From assembly GCA_005502775.1 (NCBI GenBank), contig SCNI01000005.1, positions 62,001 through 126,000 on the forward strand: DNA of 64,000 nucleotides, in the 5' to 3' direction. A program made the translations under genes and the position numbers. Each line of letters starts with the position of its first letter. The first letter of the stretch is position 1. Shown here piece after piece: positions 47,194-56,349 of this stretch. The stretch is from Microbacteriaceae bacterium 3FA27C10 (GTDB lineage Bacteria; Actinomycetota; Actinomycetes; Actinomycetales; Microbacteriaceae). The notes under the pieces were generated by a model. The model had not been told where the DNA came from, did no database searches, and saw nothing but the letters and a program-made list of their open reading frames with translations.

Positions 47194-47544
47194 ATGATCG
47201 AGATGGCACCGGATGCCTTCGACGAGCTGGTCTCCGACGAGCTCGACCTTCTTCCCGACGACATGCTCGACGGGCTCGACAATGTCGTGTTCGTGGTGGA
47301 AGACCGGCCGGCCGACGGCTCGCTCGACCTGCTCGGCCTCTACGACGGCGTCGCCATCACCGAGCGCGGCCAGTACGGCTTCGGCGAGATGCCCGACCGC
47401 ATCATCCTGTACCGCGAGCCACTGCTGGCGATCTGCGCCGACGTCGAGGAGCTGCGCGACGAGGTGCATGTGACCCTCGTGCACGAGATCGCGCACTTCT
47501 ACGGCATCGACGACGAACGTCTGCACGAGCTCGGCTGGGCCTGA
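47194..47544 (+). CDS. Small zincin-like metallopeptidase family protein
   Basis: 116 residues. The conserved HEIAHFYGIDDERLHELGW near the C-terminus is the HExxH zinc-binding motif of the DUF1025-type possible metallopeptidases. Acidic start (MAPDAFDELVSDELDLLPDD). ATG 47194 is the most likely start. Function is unknown in this family; proteolysis has not been shown. Between tRNA-His and the S11-like gene. Confidence 0.88.
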   Translation: MIEMAPDAFDELVSDELDLLPDDMLDGLDNVVFVVEDRPADGSLDLLGLYDGVAITERGQYGFGEMPDRIILYREPLLAICADVEELRDEVHVTLVHEIAHFYGIDDERLHELGWA

Positions 47545-47653
47545 GCAGTCCCTCAACATGCCCTGAGCCGCCCCTGAGTCGCGGCACCCGCCCGACGCGG
47601 GCGCCCGTGCGTCGATGCCCGCAACGGCATCCCGCGCCCCGTAGCCTGGAGCC

Positions 47654-48901
47654 ATGGCAGGTTCGGCAGGGCGCAAGGCGCTACGCGCGGTGGTCATCAT
47701 CGTGGGCGTCTTCGTCATCCTCGGGCTCGGGCTGTACGGCCCCGCGACCCTCGTCGGCCCGCTCCCGCCGGCCACAGCCTCCGTCGCCGACGCGCCCACC
47801 GAGGCCGCGGTCACGGGCGCACCCACCGTGCCGGCCACCGGGGCGAGCGCCGTCGTCGCCGACGGCAGCAGCTCGGTTCTCGCCTCGGGCGGTATCACCG
47901 ACCCCGTGCCGATCGGGGGCGCCGCGAAGATCATCACCGCCCTCGTCGTCCTCGATGCCAAGCCCATGAAGGCGGGCGAGCAGGGCGCGACCATCACCGT
48001 GAGCGCCGAGGACTACGCCGGCTACGTCAGATACATCTCCGAGAGCGCCCGGGCGGTGTCGTTCATCACCGGCGAGACCTGGACGCAGCGCGAGATGCTG
48101 CAGGCCATGCTGCTCGGCTCGAGCAACAACCACGCAGACGCTCTCGCCCGCTGGGCCTTCGGCTCCACCGACGCCTACCTCGCCGCGGCCACCACCTGGC
48201 TGAGCGGCCACGGCCTCACCGGCACTACGCTCGTCGACGCCACCGGCCTGAGCGAGGGTGACGTCGGCACCGCCACCGATCTGGCCAAGATCTCCGCTCT
48301 CGCCTTCGCCGACCCCGCGGTCGCCGAGATCATGGCCCAGCCGAATGCCCGGCTCACCGGCAACCGCAGCGTCGACAACCTCGCCGCCTACCACGCCGAG
48401 GAGGGCTACACCGGGCTCTCGCGCAGCTACACCGACCAGGCCGGCGTCTGCTTCCTCTTCTCGCTCGCGGTCACGGTGAGCGGCAACACGGTGACCCTCT
48501 ACGGCGCCTTCCTCCGCGAGCCCGACTGGACCACCCTCGACGACGACCTCACGGCGCTCGCCACCTCGGCGACGGCCACGCTGAAACCCACCGACATCGT
48601 GACCGAGGGGCAGAACTTCGTGACCTACACGACGCCGTGGGGCGAGGTGGCGCACGGCGTGGCCATGACCACGGAGAACCGGATGCTCTGGGTCACCTCC
48701 CCGCTGAGCTACACGGTCGACGCCAAGACCCTGTCTACCGGGGCCAAGGGCGAGCAGGTCGGCAGCGTCACGGTCACCACGCCCGACGGCGACGTGACGG
48801 TGCTGCTGCAGCTCGACCAGCGCATCGGCGATCCGGGGCCGTTCTGGCGGCTCTCGAACCCCGTGCCGGTTATCTCGGCGTTCATCGACTCGCGCAAGTA
48901 G
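47654..48901 (+). CDS. S11/D-Ala-D-Ala carboxypeptidase-like protein, catalytic Ser missing
   Basis: 415 residues. A single N-terminal membrane helix (ALRAVVIIVGVFVILGLGLY), an Ala/Thr/Pro-rich linker, and a penicillin-binding-type fold. In DacA-type enzymes the motifs are SxxK, SxN and KTG. Here the first reads IGGAAKIITALVVLD (Gly where Ser is needed), the second SSNN is present, and the region of the third reads LSRSYTDQAG with no KTG. It is probably an inactive homologue or a binding protein, exported and anchored. Confidence 0.82.
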   Translation: MAGSAGRKALRAVVIIVGVFVILGLGLYGPATLVGPLPPATASVADAPTEAAVTGAPTVPATGASAVVADGSSSVLASGGITDPVPIGGAAKIITALVVLDAKPMKAGEQGATITVSAEDYAGYVRYISESARAVSFITGETWTQREMLQAMLLGSSNNHADALARWAFGSTDAYLAAATTWLSGHGLTGTTLVDATGLSEGDVGTATDLAKISALAFADPAVAEIMAQPNARLTGNRSVDNLAAYHAEEGYTGLSRSYTDQAGVCFLFSLAVTVSGNTVTLYGAFLREPDWTTLDDDLTALATSATATLKPTDIVTEGQNFVTYTTPWGEVAHGVAMTTENRMLWVTSPLSYTVDAKTLSTGAKGEQVGSVTVTTPDGDVTVLLQLDQRIGDPGPFWRLSNPVPVISAFIDSRK

Positions 48902-48937
48902 TACACGGACAGGTGCCGTGACCGGATTCTGCGGATA

Positions 48938-48976
48938 TAGCCGAGAGCTCGCCAGATAGCGCGACGCTCTCGGCTA
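48938..48976. terminator. Long-loop hairpin between the S11-like gene and the kinase
   Basis: Perfect 10-base arms TAGCCGAGAG (48938-48947) and CTCTCGGCTA (48967-48976), 19-base loop, between two convergent genes. Likely bidirectional terminator. Confidence 0.6.
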
Positions 48977-48996
48977 GTTCTGCAAGAACCGGTCGC

Positions 48997-49485
48997 TCAG
49001 GTGGGAACGATCATGGTCGCTAGCGCGCGAGGGTTCTCGCGCCGCACGAAGGCGCGCCACTGCGCCTCCCAGCGGTCCCACTCACGGGCGTAGAGCTCGC
49101 CGTCGCGTTCTAGCGCGCGCTGCTTGCGGGTGCGGTCGTCGGTCTCCACCCAGACGGCGACGTCGGCGAGGGCCGCGTTGCGCCGGCTGAGCGCCCCGCA
49201 GCCTTCCACGATGAGCGGATGCGCGGGGTCGACCAGGTGCCACTCGGCCGGTTCGGCACGCTCCCAGTCGTAACGCCGCCAGCGCGCCGGGCGCCCGTCT
49301 CGGAGCGGCTCGAGCAGGTGCTCGGCGAGGTGCGCCGAGGCCTCCTCGAGCCCGTCCCAGCCGGGATAGATGCTGTCGAGGTGCACGACCGTCGGGAGGT
49401 CGGCTCCCACCCAGCCGTCGCGCATCCGGAGCGCCAGCTCGGTCTTGCCCGAGCCGCTCGGACCGTCGAGGAGGATCACCGTCAT
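48997..49485 (-). CDS. Small P-loop kinase (uridine kinase-like) in the thiamine operon
   Basis: 162 residues. Walker A DGPSGSGKTELALRM (~7-21), then VVHLDSIYPGWDGLEEASAH (~33-52), like uridine kinase family active sites, a LIVEGCGALSRRNAALADVA strand, and an Arg-rich lid (TDDRTRKQRALERDGE). The substrate is unknown. It follows ecfT by 13 bases, and its GGGGAGG site overlaps the ecfT stop, so it is translated with the vitamin transporter. A salvage kinase for a thiamine precursor is an inference. Confidence 0.78.
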   Translation of the reverse strand: MTVILLDGPSGSGKTELALRMRDGWVGADLPTVVHLDSIYPGWDGLEEASAHLAEHLLEPLRDGRPARWRRYDWERAEPAEWHLVDPAHPLIVEGCGALSRRNAALADVAVWVETDDRTRKQRALERDGELYAREWDRWEAQWRAFVRRENPRALATMIVPT

Positions 49486-49498
49486 GGCGTGCCTCCCC

Positions 49499-50299
49499 TC
49501 AGCCGATCACGAAGTTGAACGAGCCGGTCACGACGGCCGCGGCGAGCGCCACCACGCCGATGACGACGCCGAGGGTGATGAGCAGCCACTCCTTCACCCC
49601 GAACGGCGAGGGGCGCGCCCAGGTGCGCACGGTGTCGCCTCCGAAGCCGCGCGCCTCCATCGCCGTGGCGAGCTTGCTGCCACGACGGATCGACAGCACG
49701 AGCAGCGCGAAGGCCTGGTTCGCGAAACGGCGCAGCCGCCCGGTGTCGCCGAGACCGCGGGCGCGGCGGGCGAGTTCGAGCTGCCTCCAGTCGTCGAAGA
49801 AGAGGCCGAGCAGGCGCATTCCCGCGAGCGCCCCGAGCACGAACCGACTCGGCAGGCGCCACACCTGCGCGAGGCCGTCGGCGAGATCGGTGGGGTCGAT
49901 CGTCGCGAAGAGCACCACCGCGGGCAGGCCGATGGCGAGGATGCGCAGCACGGTGGCGAGAGCGAGCGCGATCGACCCGTCGCTCACGTGCAGCAGACCG
50001 AACTGCAGGTAGCTCTGACCCGCCGACACTCCGTAGAGCAGGGTCGTGACGCCGGCGAGCGGTGCTGCGATCCAGATCGCCGCAGTGCGGCGGAAGAAGG
50101 CGCGCGGGCCGAGGCCCGCCCAGAAGAAGAGGACGCTCTCCAGCACGAGCGCCACAGCCGCCGAGACGGCGTCGATCGTCACGAGCAGCAACAGGCTGAG
50201 CGCGAGCGCGGCGGCGAGCTTGGCGACCGGGTTCACGCGGTAGATGGCCTGCGCCCCGCGCGGAGGCGTCAGCGCGTCGGTCGCGGCCGTCGAGCTCAT
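49499..50299 (-). CDS. ECF transporter T component
   Basis: 266 residues. Membrane scaffold that couples the S component to the ATPases. Several helices (KLAAALALSLLLLVTIDAVS, VLRILAIGLPAVVLFATID), plus the coupling helix motif with LARRARG (LFFDDWRQLELARRARGLGD, ~170-189) and AMEARGFGGDT (~218-228), the two Ala-Arg-Gly signatures of EcfT/CbiQ. ATG 50299 overlaps the ecfA stop by 4 bases. Confidence 0.93.
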   Translation of the reverse strand: MSSTAATDALTPPRGAQAIYRVNPVAKLAAALALSLLLLVTIDAVSAAVALVLESVLFFWAGLGPRAFFRRTAAIWIAAPLAGVTTLLYGVSAGQSYLQFGLLHVSDGSIALALATVLRILAIGLPAVVLFATIDPTDLADGLAQVWRLPSRFVLGALAGMRLLGLFFDDWRQLELARRARGLGDTGRLRRFANQAFALLVLSIRRGSKLATAMEARGFGGDTVRTWARPSPFGVKEWLLITLGVVIGVVALAAAVVTGSFNFVIG

Positions 50300-52092
50300 G
50301 CGAGACCCCCCTTCGCCGGCGCGAGGGCGCCCGCACCCTCCGCCACCACGATCTCCTGGTCGGCGAGAGCGTCGATGAAGGCCCGGTCGTGGGTCACCGC
50401 CACGATCGCGGTGCCGCGGTCGAGCTGCTCGGCGAGCAGTCGCACGAGTTCGGCCCAGGTGCGCGAATCCTGCCCGAAGGTGGGCTCGTCGAGCAGCAGG
50501 ACGCGCGGGCGCGCCACGAGCGCCGAGGCCACCGAGAGCCGGCGCTTCTCGCCCCCGGAGAGCGTGTACGGGTTCGCGCGCAGCAGGGCGTCGAGCCGTA
50601 GCCGGCCCGACACCTCAAGCACGCGCGCGTCGATCTCCTCGTCCGGCAGCTTCAGGGCCCGGAGCGACACCTCGAGCTCACCGCGCACGGTGCCCGTGAC
50701 GAACTGGTGCTCGGGGTCTTGGAAGACGGTGCCGACACGGGTGAGCAGCTCGCGCGAACGCCACACGATGGGGTCGGCGAGCAGCTCGGAAGACGAGCGG
50801 ATGCGCGGGGCGGGTGCCGGCGCATCCGTCGCGCTCCTCGTCGGCCGGGGTCGCGCATCCCGACGCCGGGCCGCGCGACGTGCGCGCCGGCTGCCGCTCA
50901 CGCCTCGGGCGAGCACCGGAGCGGCGATGACGTCACCGCCGGACGCCGGGAGCAGCCCGGCGAGGGTGAGCGCGAGCGTGGTCTTGCCGGCTCCGTTCGG
51001 CCCGGTGATGGCCGTGGCCTCGCCAGCCCGCAGCTCGAGCCCGATGCCGTCGGCCACGACCCGGCCGGGCACGCGGGCCACTGCCAGTCCGCGGCCGGAG
51101 AGCAGGAGTTCCCCTCGGCGCGCGGGCACGGCGGTCGCGCTGCTCCCCGGCTCGGTACTCGGAGTCGCCGCGTCCGGCCGCGGCGCCTGCCCAGCGGACT
51201 CGCGGAGTCCGTCGGGCAGGAGCACCGCTTCGGGCCCGCCCCAGGCTGCACCCGGCCGGGCCGAGCGCACCGGACGGCCGCCGAGAGGGTCGATCCCGGG
51301 CACCCACACGCCGTCTCGAGCGAGCTCTGCACCACGCTCACGCAGCACGGTGGCGGCATCGCCGTCGGCGAGAACTCCCCCGCCGGGGGCGAGCACCACC
51401 ACGCGGTCCACGACGTCGAGCCAGATGTCGACGCGGTGCTCGATCACCACGAAGGTCGCGTCGGAGTCGCGCACGACCGCGGCCACGGCATCCCGCACCT
51501 CCGTCACCCCCGCCGGATCGAGGTTGGCGGTGGGCTCGTCGAGCAGGATGACGCCCGGCCGCATCGCGAGCACGCCGGCGAGTGCCACCCGCTGCTTCTG
51601 CCCTCCCGAGAGCGCAGCCGTGGGGTGCTCCAGCGGCAGGTCGAGGCCCACGGCCGCGAGGCCCAGGCCGACCCGGCGCCAGATCTCGTCGCGCGGAACG
51701 CCGAGGTTCTCGCATCCGAAGGCCACGTCATCGCCCACGCGGGCGAGCACCACCTGCGAATCGGGGTCCTGCATCAGCAGCCCCACACGCCCGCGCACGC
51801 CCTCGGGCGGCTGGCCGTCGACGAGTAGCGAACCTTCCTCGTGGCCCTCGTCGACGCCGCCGAGCACGCCGGCGAAGGCCTGCACGAGCGTGGACTTGCC
51901 CGCCCCGGATGCGCCGAGCAGCAGCACCCGCTCGCCCGGCTCGATCACGAGGTCGAGCCCGCGCACCGCCCAGCCCTCGCGCCCGGCGTGGCGCCAGCCC
52001 CAGCCCTCCGCGCGGAGGCCGGCGCCGGCCCGGGGTCGAGGTCCCCCGGCCGACGCCATGCCTTCTCCGGGCTCGCCGGGCACTCGGGTCAT
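50296..52092 (-). CDS. Fused double ECF ATPase
   Basis: 598 residues containing two ABC domains. First: Walker A LLGASGAGKS (~57-66), signature ALSGGQKQR, Walker B VILLDEPTANLDP. Second: Walker A ITGPNGAGKT (~374-383), signature TLSGGEKRR, Walker B VLLLDEPTFGQD. The linker (about residues 270-345) is Pro/Ala/Arg-rich and an Arg-rich insert sits within the second domain (SGSRRARRAARRRD, ~412-425). Equivalent to EcfA and EcfA' in one chain, as in YkoD. ATG 52092 is 2 bases after the ykoE stop. Confidence 0.92.
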   Translation of the reverse strand: MTRVPGEPGEGMASAGGPRPRAGAGLRAEGWGWRHAGREGWAVRGLDLVIEPGERVLLLGASGAGKSTLVQAFAGVLGGVDEGHEEGSLLVDGQPPEGVRGRVGLLMQDPDSQVVLARVGDDVAFGCENLGVPRDEIWRRVGLGLAAVGLDLPLEHPTAALSGGQKQRVALAGVLAMRPGVILLDEPTANLDPAGVTEVRDAVAAVVRDSDATFVVIEHRVDIWLDVVDRVVVLAPGGGVLADGDAATVLRERGAELARDGVWVPGIDPLGGRPVRSARPGAAWGGPEAVLLPDGLRESAGQAPRPDAATPSTEPGSSATAVPARRGELLLSGRGLAVARVPGRVVADGIGLELRAGEATAITGPNGAGKTTLALTLAGLLPASGGDVIAAPVLARGVSGSRRARRAARRRDARPRPTRSATDAPAPAPRIRSSSELLADPIVWRSRELLTRVGTVFQDPEHQFVTGTVRGELEVSLRALKLPDEEIDARVLEVSGRLRLDALLRANPYTLSGGEKRRLSVASALVARPRVLLLDEPTFGQDSRTWAELVRLLAEQLDRGTAIVAVTHDRAFIDALADQEIVVAEGAGALAPAKGGLA

Positions 52093-52094
52093 GC

Positions 52095-52727
52095 TCAGGC
52101 CTTCGCCGTGGCCTCGCGACCCGCGGCGAATCGGCTCAACGCTCCCGTTCGGGCGAGGGCCCTCACGAGCAACCACGACAGCACGCCGGCGACGACCGCG
52201 CCTCCCACGATTGCCGACACGAAGTACACCGCCTTGAAGCCTAAGTCCATCGCCGGGTACCAGGTGATCAGGTCGTTGACCGCCATGCCGATGCCCGCGC
52301 CGGCGCCGGCCAGAACGGCCACGTAGACCCGGTAGTTGCCGTAGAGGAAGAGAGCGAACACGATCTCGGCGCCGAGGCCCTGTGCGAGGCCGGAGAGGAT
52401 GGTGAGCGCACCACCCCACTGCGTGCCGACCAGGGCGGAGACGATCGCCGCCACGAGCTCGGTGTAGAGCGCGGCGCCCGGCTTTCTGATGATGAGCCCG
52501 CCGAGCACACCGGCGAACAGCCACACTCCGTAGAGGAGCGCCTGGGCGCCGGGCGCGACGACCGCCAGCGGGTCGGTGATGGGTGCGTAGACGAGGTTCC
52601 AGGCCCAGAAGACGAGCCCGGCGGCGACGCCGACGACGCTGGCCACGACGATGTCGACGACCCTCCAGCGGAGACTGCGGCGGCGAACGGCGGCGGATGC
52701 CGCGATTTTTGCGGTGGTGGAATGCAC
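52095..52727 (-). CDS. ykoE: ECF substrate-binding component YkoE (thiamine-related)
   Basis: 210 residues. S component of an ECF importer for thiamine or its HMP precursor. Helices include VVDIVVASVVGVAAGLVFWA, ALLYGVWLFAGVLGGLIIR, and AEIVFALFLYGNYRVYVAVL. GTG 52727 is chosen because AAAGGG lies upstream and the preceding 100 bases are a riboswitch, so the longer reading to 52820 is unlikely. First gene of the operon. Confidence 0.9.
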   Translation of the reverse strand: MHSTTAKIAASAAVRRRSLRWRVVDIVVASVVGVAAGLVFWAWNLVYAPITDPLAVVAPGAQALLYGVWLFAGVLGGLIIRKPGAALYTELVAAIVSALVGTQWGGALTILSGLAQGLGAEIVFALFLYGNYRVYVAVLAGAGAGIGMAVNDLITWYPAMDLGFKAVYFVSAIVGGAVVAGVLSWLLVRALARTGALSRFAAGREATAKA

Positions 52728-52828
52728 TGGTCGTGCCCTTTCATTCGGTGGAAGGGGCACGGGTTTGCCGCGCCCGGCGGCGGCGCGGCTCGCGAAGGCG
52801 ACCCGGACGATGCCGGACACGGCGAAGA

Positions 52829-52919
52829 GATGCCTCCCTGCGCTGGCATGATCCAGATCAGGTTCGACGGTCGAAGGTTGAGAACCTTCCTCTCAGCCCG
52901 GCTCACCGGACTCCCGTGT
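52829..52919 (-). promoter_or_regulatory. TPP riboswitch (thi box)
   Basis: On the minus strand the conserved elements appear in order: CGGGAGTCCGGTGAGCCGGG, CTGAGAGG, then ACCGTCGAACCTGATCTGGA, TCATGCCAGCGCAGGGAGG. These match the P2-P5 core of TPP aptamers, including CUGAGA and ACCUGAUCUGG. Located just upstream of ykoE; predicts repression by thiamine pyrophosphate. Confidence 0.95.
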
Positions 52920-52956
52920 TGCGATCAGTATAGGCCGGAGCCTGGCGGGATGCTCG

Positions 52957-53559
52957 TCACCGGGGGCGCTTCACGAACGCGGCCACCGCATCCGCCGCCG
53001 TGGCGAGGTGCTCGGCGTGGGTGTGCCCGCTGTTCTTCACGCGCGGCTTGAGCTCGTGCTCGCCGTCGTCGAGCCACAGGATGCGGATGGCCGGCGACAG
53101 GGCGTACCCCGGCACCTCCTCGCGCGTGCCGAAGGGGTCGCGCGAGCCCTGGCAGATGAGCGTCGGCGTCTCGAGGTGCTCGAGGTGCGCGGTGCGGAGC
53201 TTCTCCGGCGAGCCGGGCGGATGGAAGGGGTAGCCGAGCACCGCCAGCCTGCTGACGGCTCCCTCGGCGTGCAGCTCGTCGGCCACGAGGCTCGCGACCC
53301 GCCCGCCCATCGACTTGCCGCCGATGACGACCGGCGCGCCCACGGCGTCCGTCACGGCGGCGACCGCCTCGCGGTACTCCCCCGTGAGCGTCTCGGCGCG
53401 CGGAGGTGGCTTGCGTGTGCCGCTGCGGCGCGCGGCCATGTAGGCGAACTCGAAGCGCGCGACACGGATGCCGCGGGCCGGCTCCGCGAGGAGAGCTGCG
53501 AAGCGCTCGAGCCAGGGCGAGTCCATGGCCGCGCCGGCGCCGTGCGCCAGAACCAGCAC
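52957..53559 (-). CDS. Alpha/beta hydrolase (KANL3/Tex30-like family)
   Basis: About 200 residues. VLVLAHGAGAAMDSPWLE at the start holds the oxyanion HG, IGGKSMGGRVASLVADEL (~79-96) contains the nucleophile Ser in GKSMGG, and the final His lies in GEHELKPR. Function is not known for the family. The family-typical first strand (LALELLWSGPADGP) is encoded further upstream without an ATG or GTG; a CTG at 53601 would include it. GTG 53559 is the reported minimum. Four to five bases after the GerW-like gene. Confidence 0.8.
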   Translation of the reverse strand: MLVLAHGAGAAMDSPWLERFAALLAEPARGIRVARFEFAYMAARRSGTRKPPPRAETLTGEYREAVAAVTDAVGAPVVIGGKSMGGRVASLVADELHAEGAVSRLAVLGYPFHPPGSPEKLRTAHLEHLETPTLICQGSRDPFGTREEVPGYALSPAIRILWLDDGEHELKPRVKNSGHTHAEHLATAADAVAAFVKRPR

Positions 53560-53605
53560 GGGCCCGTCGGCGGGGCCGCTCCAGAGCAGCTCGAGGGCCA
53601 GGGTG

Positions 53606-53983
53606 TTACTTCTTGAGCGCGCGGATGACGCGGGCGAAGGCCCATCCGGCCGTGACGACGACCGGGACGGACACGGCCAGCAGCGCGATGATGTTGGGCT
53701 GGAAGCTCGCCACCCCGTCGGTCGTGACGTAGGCGCCCACCGGGATGCTCACCCCGCCCCCGCCGAAGCCCTCGCCGCCGGCGTCTCCGCCGAAGAGCGG
53801 CTTGGCCGCGTCGGTGGGCAAGGAGGCGTTGCCGTTGCCCGTGGCGTTGCCGCCGCCGAAGCCGGCCCAGACGAGCGCGACGGGAACGATGGTCACTCCG
53901 TCGATCTCGACGGGAGCGCCGTAGGCGGCACCCACTCCGATGGTCTTGGTCGCGTCGGTCAGGGTGTCCACGAGGTTCGCCAT
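53606..53983 (-). CDS. GerW/YtfJ-like protein
   Basis: 125 residues: TLTDATKTIGVGAAYGAPVEID, TIVPVALVWAGFGGG, a glycine-rich stretch (GGDAGGEGFGGGGVSIPVG) and a C-terminal hydrophobic helix (IIALLAVSVPVVVTAGWAF). These features fit the family named after Bacillus spore germination, but the bearer lineage does not sporulate. Divergent from glgX, upstream of the hydrolase in one unit. Role unknown. Confidence 0.8.
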   Translation of the reverse strand: MANLVDTLTDATKTIGVGAAYGAPVEIDGVTIVPVALVWAGFGGGNATGNGNASLPTDAAKPLFGGDAGGEGFGGGGVSIPVGAYVTTDGVASFQPNIIALLAVSVPVVVTAGWAFARVIRALKK

Positions 53984-54134
53984 GGGCCAACGCTACCGCG
54001 ATCGCCACCGGCGGGGTAGGGGCGTCTTGTTCTCCACAGGGGGCTCTGAGCGGGAGTTGTCAACCACCTCGGGCCGACCCGTGGTGCGCGAGCCCGAACC
54101 GGGTAGCGTGGGCGGAGACCCGACAGGAGATCAG

Positions 54135-56336
54135 ATGCAATCGTGGCCCGGATCGGCCTACCCGCTCGGAGCGACCTACGACGGGAGCGGCACCAATTTC
54201 GCCCTCTTCAGCGAGTCCGCCGAGAAAGTCGAACTCTGCCTCTTCGGAGACAAGGGCGCAGAGACCCGTGTCGAGCTGACGGAGGTCGACGCCTACGTCT
54301 GGCACGCCTACCTGCCGCAGGTGCAGCCGGGCCAGCGCTACGGCTACCGCGTGCACGGCGCCTACGACCCCGAGAACGGTCAGCGCGCAAACCCGAACAA
54401 GCTGCTGCTCGACCCCTACGCGAAGGCGACGAGCGGCGAGCTCGACTGGGATCAGTCGCTCTTCGCCTACAACTTCGGCGACCCCGACTCCCGGAACGAC
54501 GAAGACTCCGCCAAGCACATGACCTACGGCGTCGTGATCAACCCCTTCTTCGACTGGTCCGGCGACCGCAAGCTGCGCGTTCCCTACAGCGAGAGCGTCA
54601 TCTACGAGGCCCACGTGAAGGGGCTCACCGAGCTGCACCCGGCCATCCCGAAGGAGCAGCGCGGAACCTACGCCGGCGTCGCGCATCCGGCCGTCGTCGA
54701 CCACCTGCTGAAGCTCGGCATCACAGCCATCGAGCTCATGCCGGTGCACCAGTTCGTGAAAGACAGCGTGCTGCTCGACAAGGGGCTCACCAACTACTGG
54801 GGCTACAACACCATCGGCTTCTTCGCGCCGCACAACTCCTACTCCTCCACGGGCGACCGCGGCCAGCAGGTGCAGGAGTTCAAGGGCATGGTGAAGTCGC
54901 TGCACGCGGCCGGCATCGAGGTCATTCTCGACGTGGTGTACAACCACACCGCGGAGGGCAACCACCTCGGCCCCACCCTGTCGTTCCGCGGCATCGACAA
55001 CGCCGCCTACTACCGCTTGATGGATGACGACAAGCGCTACTACATGGACTACACGGGAACCGGCAACTCGCTCAACGTGCGCCACCCCCACTCGCTGCAG
55101 CTCATCATGGACTCGCTGCGCTACTGGGTCACCGAGATGCACGTCGACGGCTTCCGCTTCGACCTCGCGTCGACGCTCGCGCGCGAGTTCTACGACGTCG
55201 ACCGCCTGTCGAGCTTCTTCGAGCTCGTGCAGCAAGACCCGGTGGTGTCGCAGGTGAAGCTCATCGCCGAGCCGTGGGATGTGGGGCCCGGCGGCTACCA
55301 GGTGGGCAACTTCCCTCCGCAGTGGACGGAGTGGAACGGCAAGTACCGCGACACCGTGCGCGACTTCTGGCGCGGTGAGCCCTCGACGCTCGGCGAGTTC
55401 GCGAGCCGGTTCACGGGTTCGGCCGACCTCTACGAGCACTCGGGGCGCCGCCCGGTGGCCTCGATCAACTTCGTGACGGCGCACGACGGCTTCACCCTGC
55501 GCGACCTCGTCTCCTACAACGAGAAGCACAACGACGCCAACGGCGAAGACAACAACGACGGCGAATCGCACAACCGCTCCTGGAACTGCGGGGTCGAAGG
55601 CCCGACCGACGACCCGAAGGTGCTCACTCTGAGGGCGCGCCAGCAGCGCAACTTCATCGCCACGCTGCTGCTGTCGCAGGGCGTGCCGATGCTGCTGCAC
55701 GGTGACGAGCTCGGCCGCACGCAGGAGGGCAACAACAACACCTACGCGCAGGACTCGCCGCTCACGTGGGTGCATTGGGACGAGGAGGACCACCCGCTGG
55801 TCGAGTTCACCGCGGCCGTCACCCGGCTGCGCAAGGAGCATCCCACCTTCCGTCGCAGCCGCTTCTTCGACGGCCGGCCTGTGAAGCGCGGCAAGGGCGA
55901 GCCCCTCCCCGACATCGTGTGGCTCGACTCGGATGCGAGCGAGATGCAGCCGGAAGACTGGGACTCGAGCCTCTCGCGCTCGGTGGGCGTCTTCCTCAAC
56001 GGGCAGGGCATCCGCGCGCGCGACCCCCGTGGCAATCCGTTGAACGATGTGCATTTTCTGCTCTACTTCAACGCGCACGACGAGAAGCAGGCGTTCACCC
56101 TCCCGTCGGCCGAGTACTCCGAGTCGTGGGACGTGGTGATCGACACCGCCGGCGAGGCGGCCGACTCGCAGGTGTTCTCGGCCGCTCAGTCGATGACCGT
56201 CGAGGCGCGTTCGCTGGTGGTCCTGCGCGTGCACCGTGCCGAAGAGATGGAGCCCGACCACTCGGTGGCCGCTTCTCTCACCGCGCAGGCCGACAGCGCG
56301 GGCCAGTCGGCTCCCGCCACCCCCTCGGCGGGCTGA
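54135..56336 (+). CDS. glgX: Glycogen debranching enzyme GlgX
   Basis: 733 residues. Hydrolyses alpha-1,6 branches of limit dextrin-type glycogen. N-terminal CBM48 ([20 protein letters not shown]), GH13 core with [14 protein letters not shown], nucleophile region [10 protein letters not shown], acid LIAEPWD and [14 protein letters not shown], and a C-terminal beta domain. ATG 54135 has AGGAG 5 bases upstream. First gene of glgX-treY-treZ, with only 13 bases to treY. Confidence 0.97.
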   Translation: MQSWPGSAYPLGATYDGSGTNFALFSESAEKVELCLFGDKGAETRVELTEVDAYVWHAYLPQVQPGQRYGYRVHGAYDPENGQRANPNKLLLDPYAKATSGELDWDQSLFAYNFGDPDSRNDEDSAKHMTYGVVINPFFDWSGDRKLRVPYSESVIYEAHVKGLTELHPAIPKEQRGTYAGVAHPAVVDHLLKLGITAIELMPVHQFVKDSVLLDKGLTNYWGYNTIGFFAPHNSYSSTGDRGQQVQEFKGMVKSLHAAGIEVILDVVYNHTAEGNHLGPTLSFRGIDNAAYYRLMDDDKRYYMDYTGTGNSLNVRHPHSLQLIMDSLRYWVTEMHVDGFRFDLASTLAREFYDVDRLSSFFELVQQDPVVSQVKLIAEPWDVGPGGYQVGNFPPQWTEWNGKYRDTVRDFWRGEPSTLGEFASRFTGSADLYEHSGRRPVASINFVTAHDGFTLRDLVSYNEKHNDANGEDNNDGESHNRSWNCGVEGPTDDPKVLTLRARQQRNFIATLLLSQGVPMLLHGDELGRTQEGNNNTYAQDSPLTWVHWDEEDHPLVEFTAAVTRLRKEHPTFRRSRFFDGRPVKRGKGEPLPDIVWLDSDASEMQPEDWDSSLSRSVGVFLNGQGIRARDPRGNPLNDVHFLLYFNAHDEKQAFTLPSAEYSESWDVVIDTAGEAADSQVFSAAQSMTVEARSLVVLRVHRAEEMEPDHSVAASLTAQADSAGQSAPATPSAG

Positions 56337-56349
56337 GGAGGGGTTCGGG

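Noticed and set aside
52728-52820. Longer YkoE start at 52820
   Set aside because: Its first 31 residues are polar and lie between the riboswitch and a good GTG with a ribosome site; the riboswitch expression platform occupies this space.
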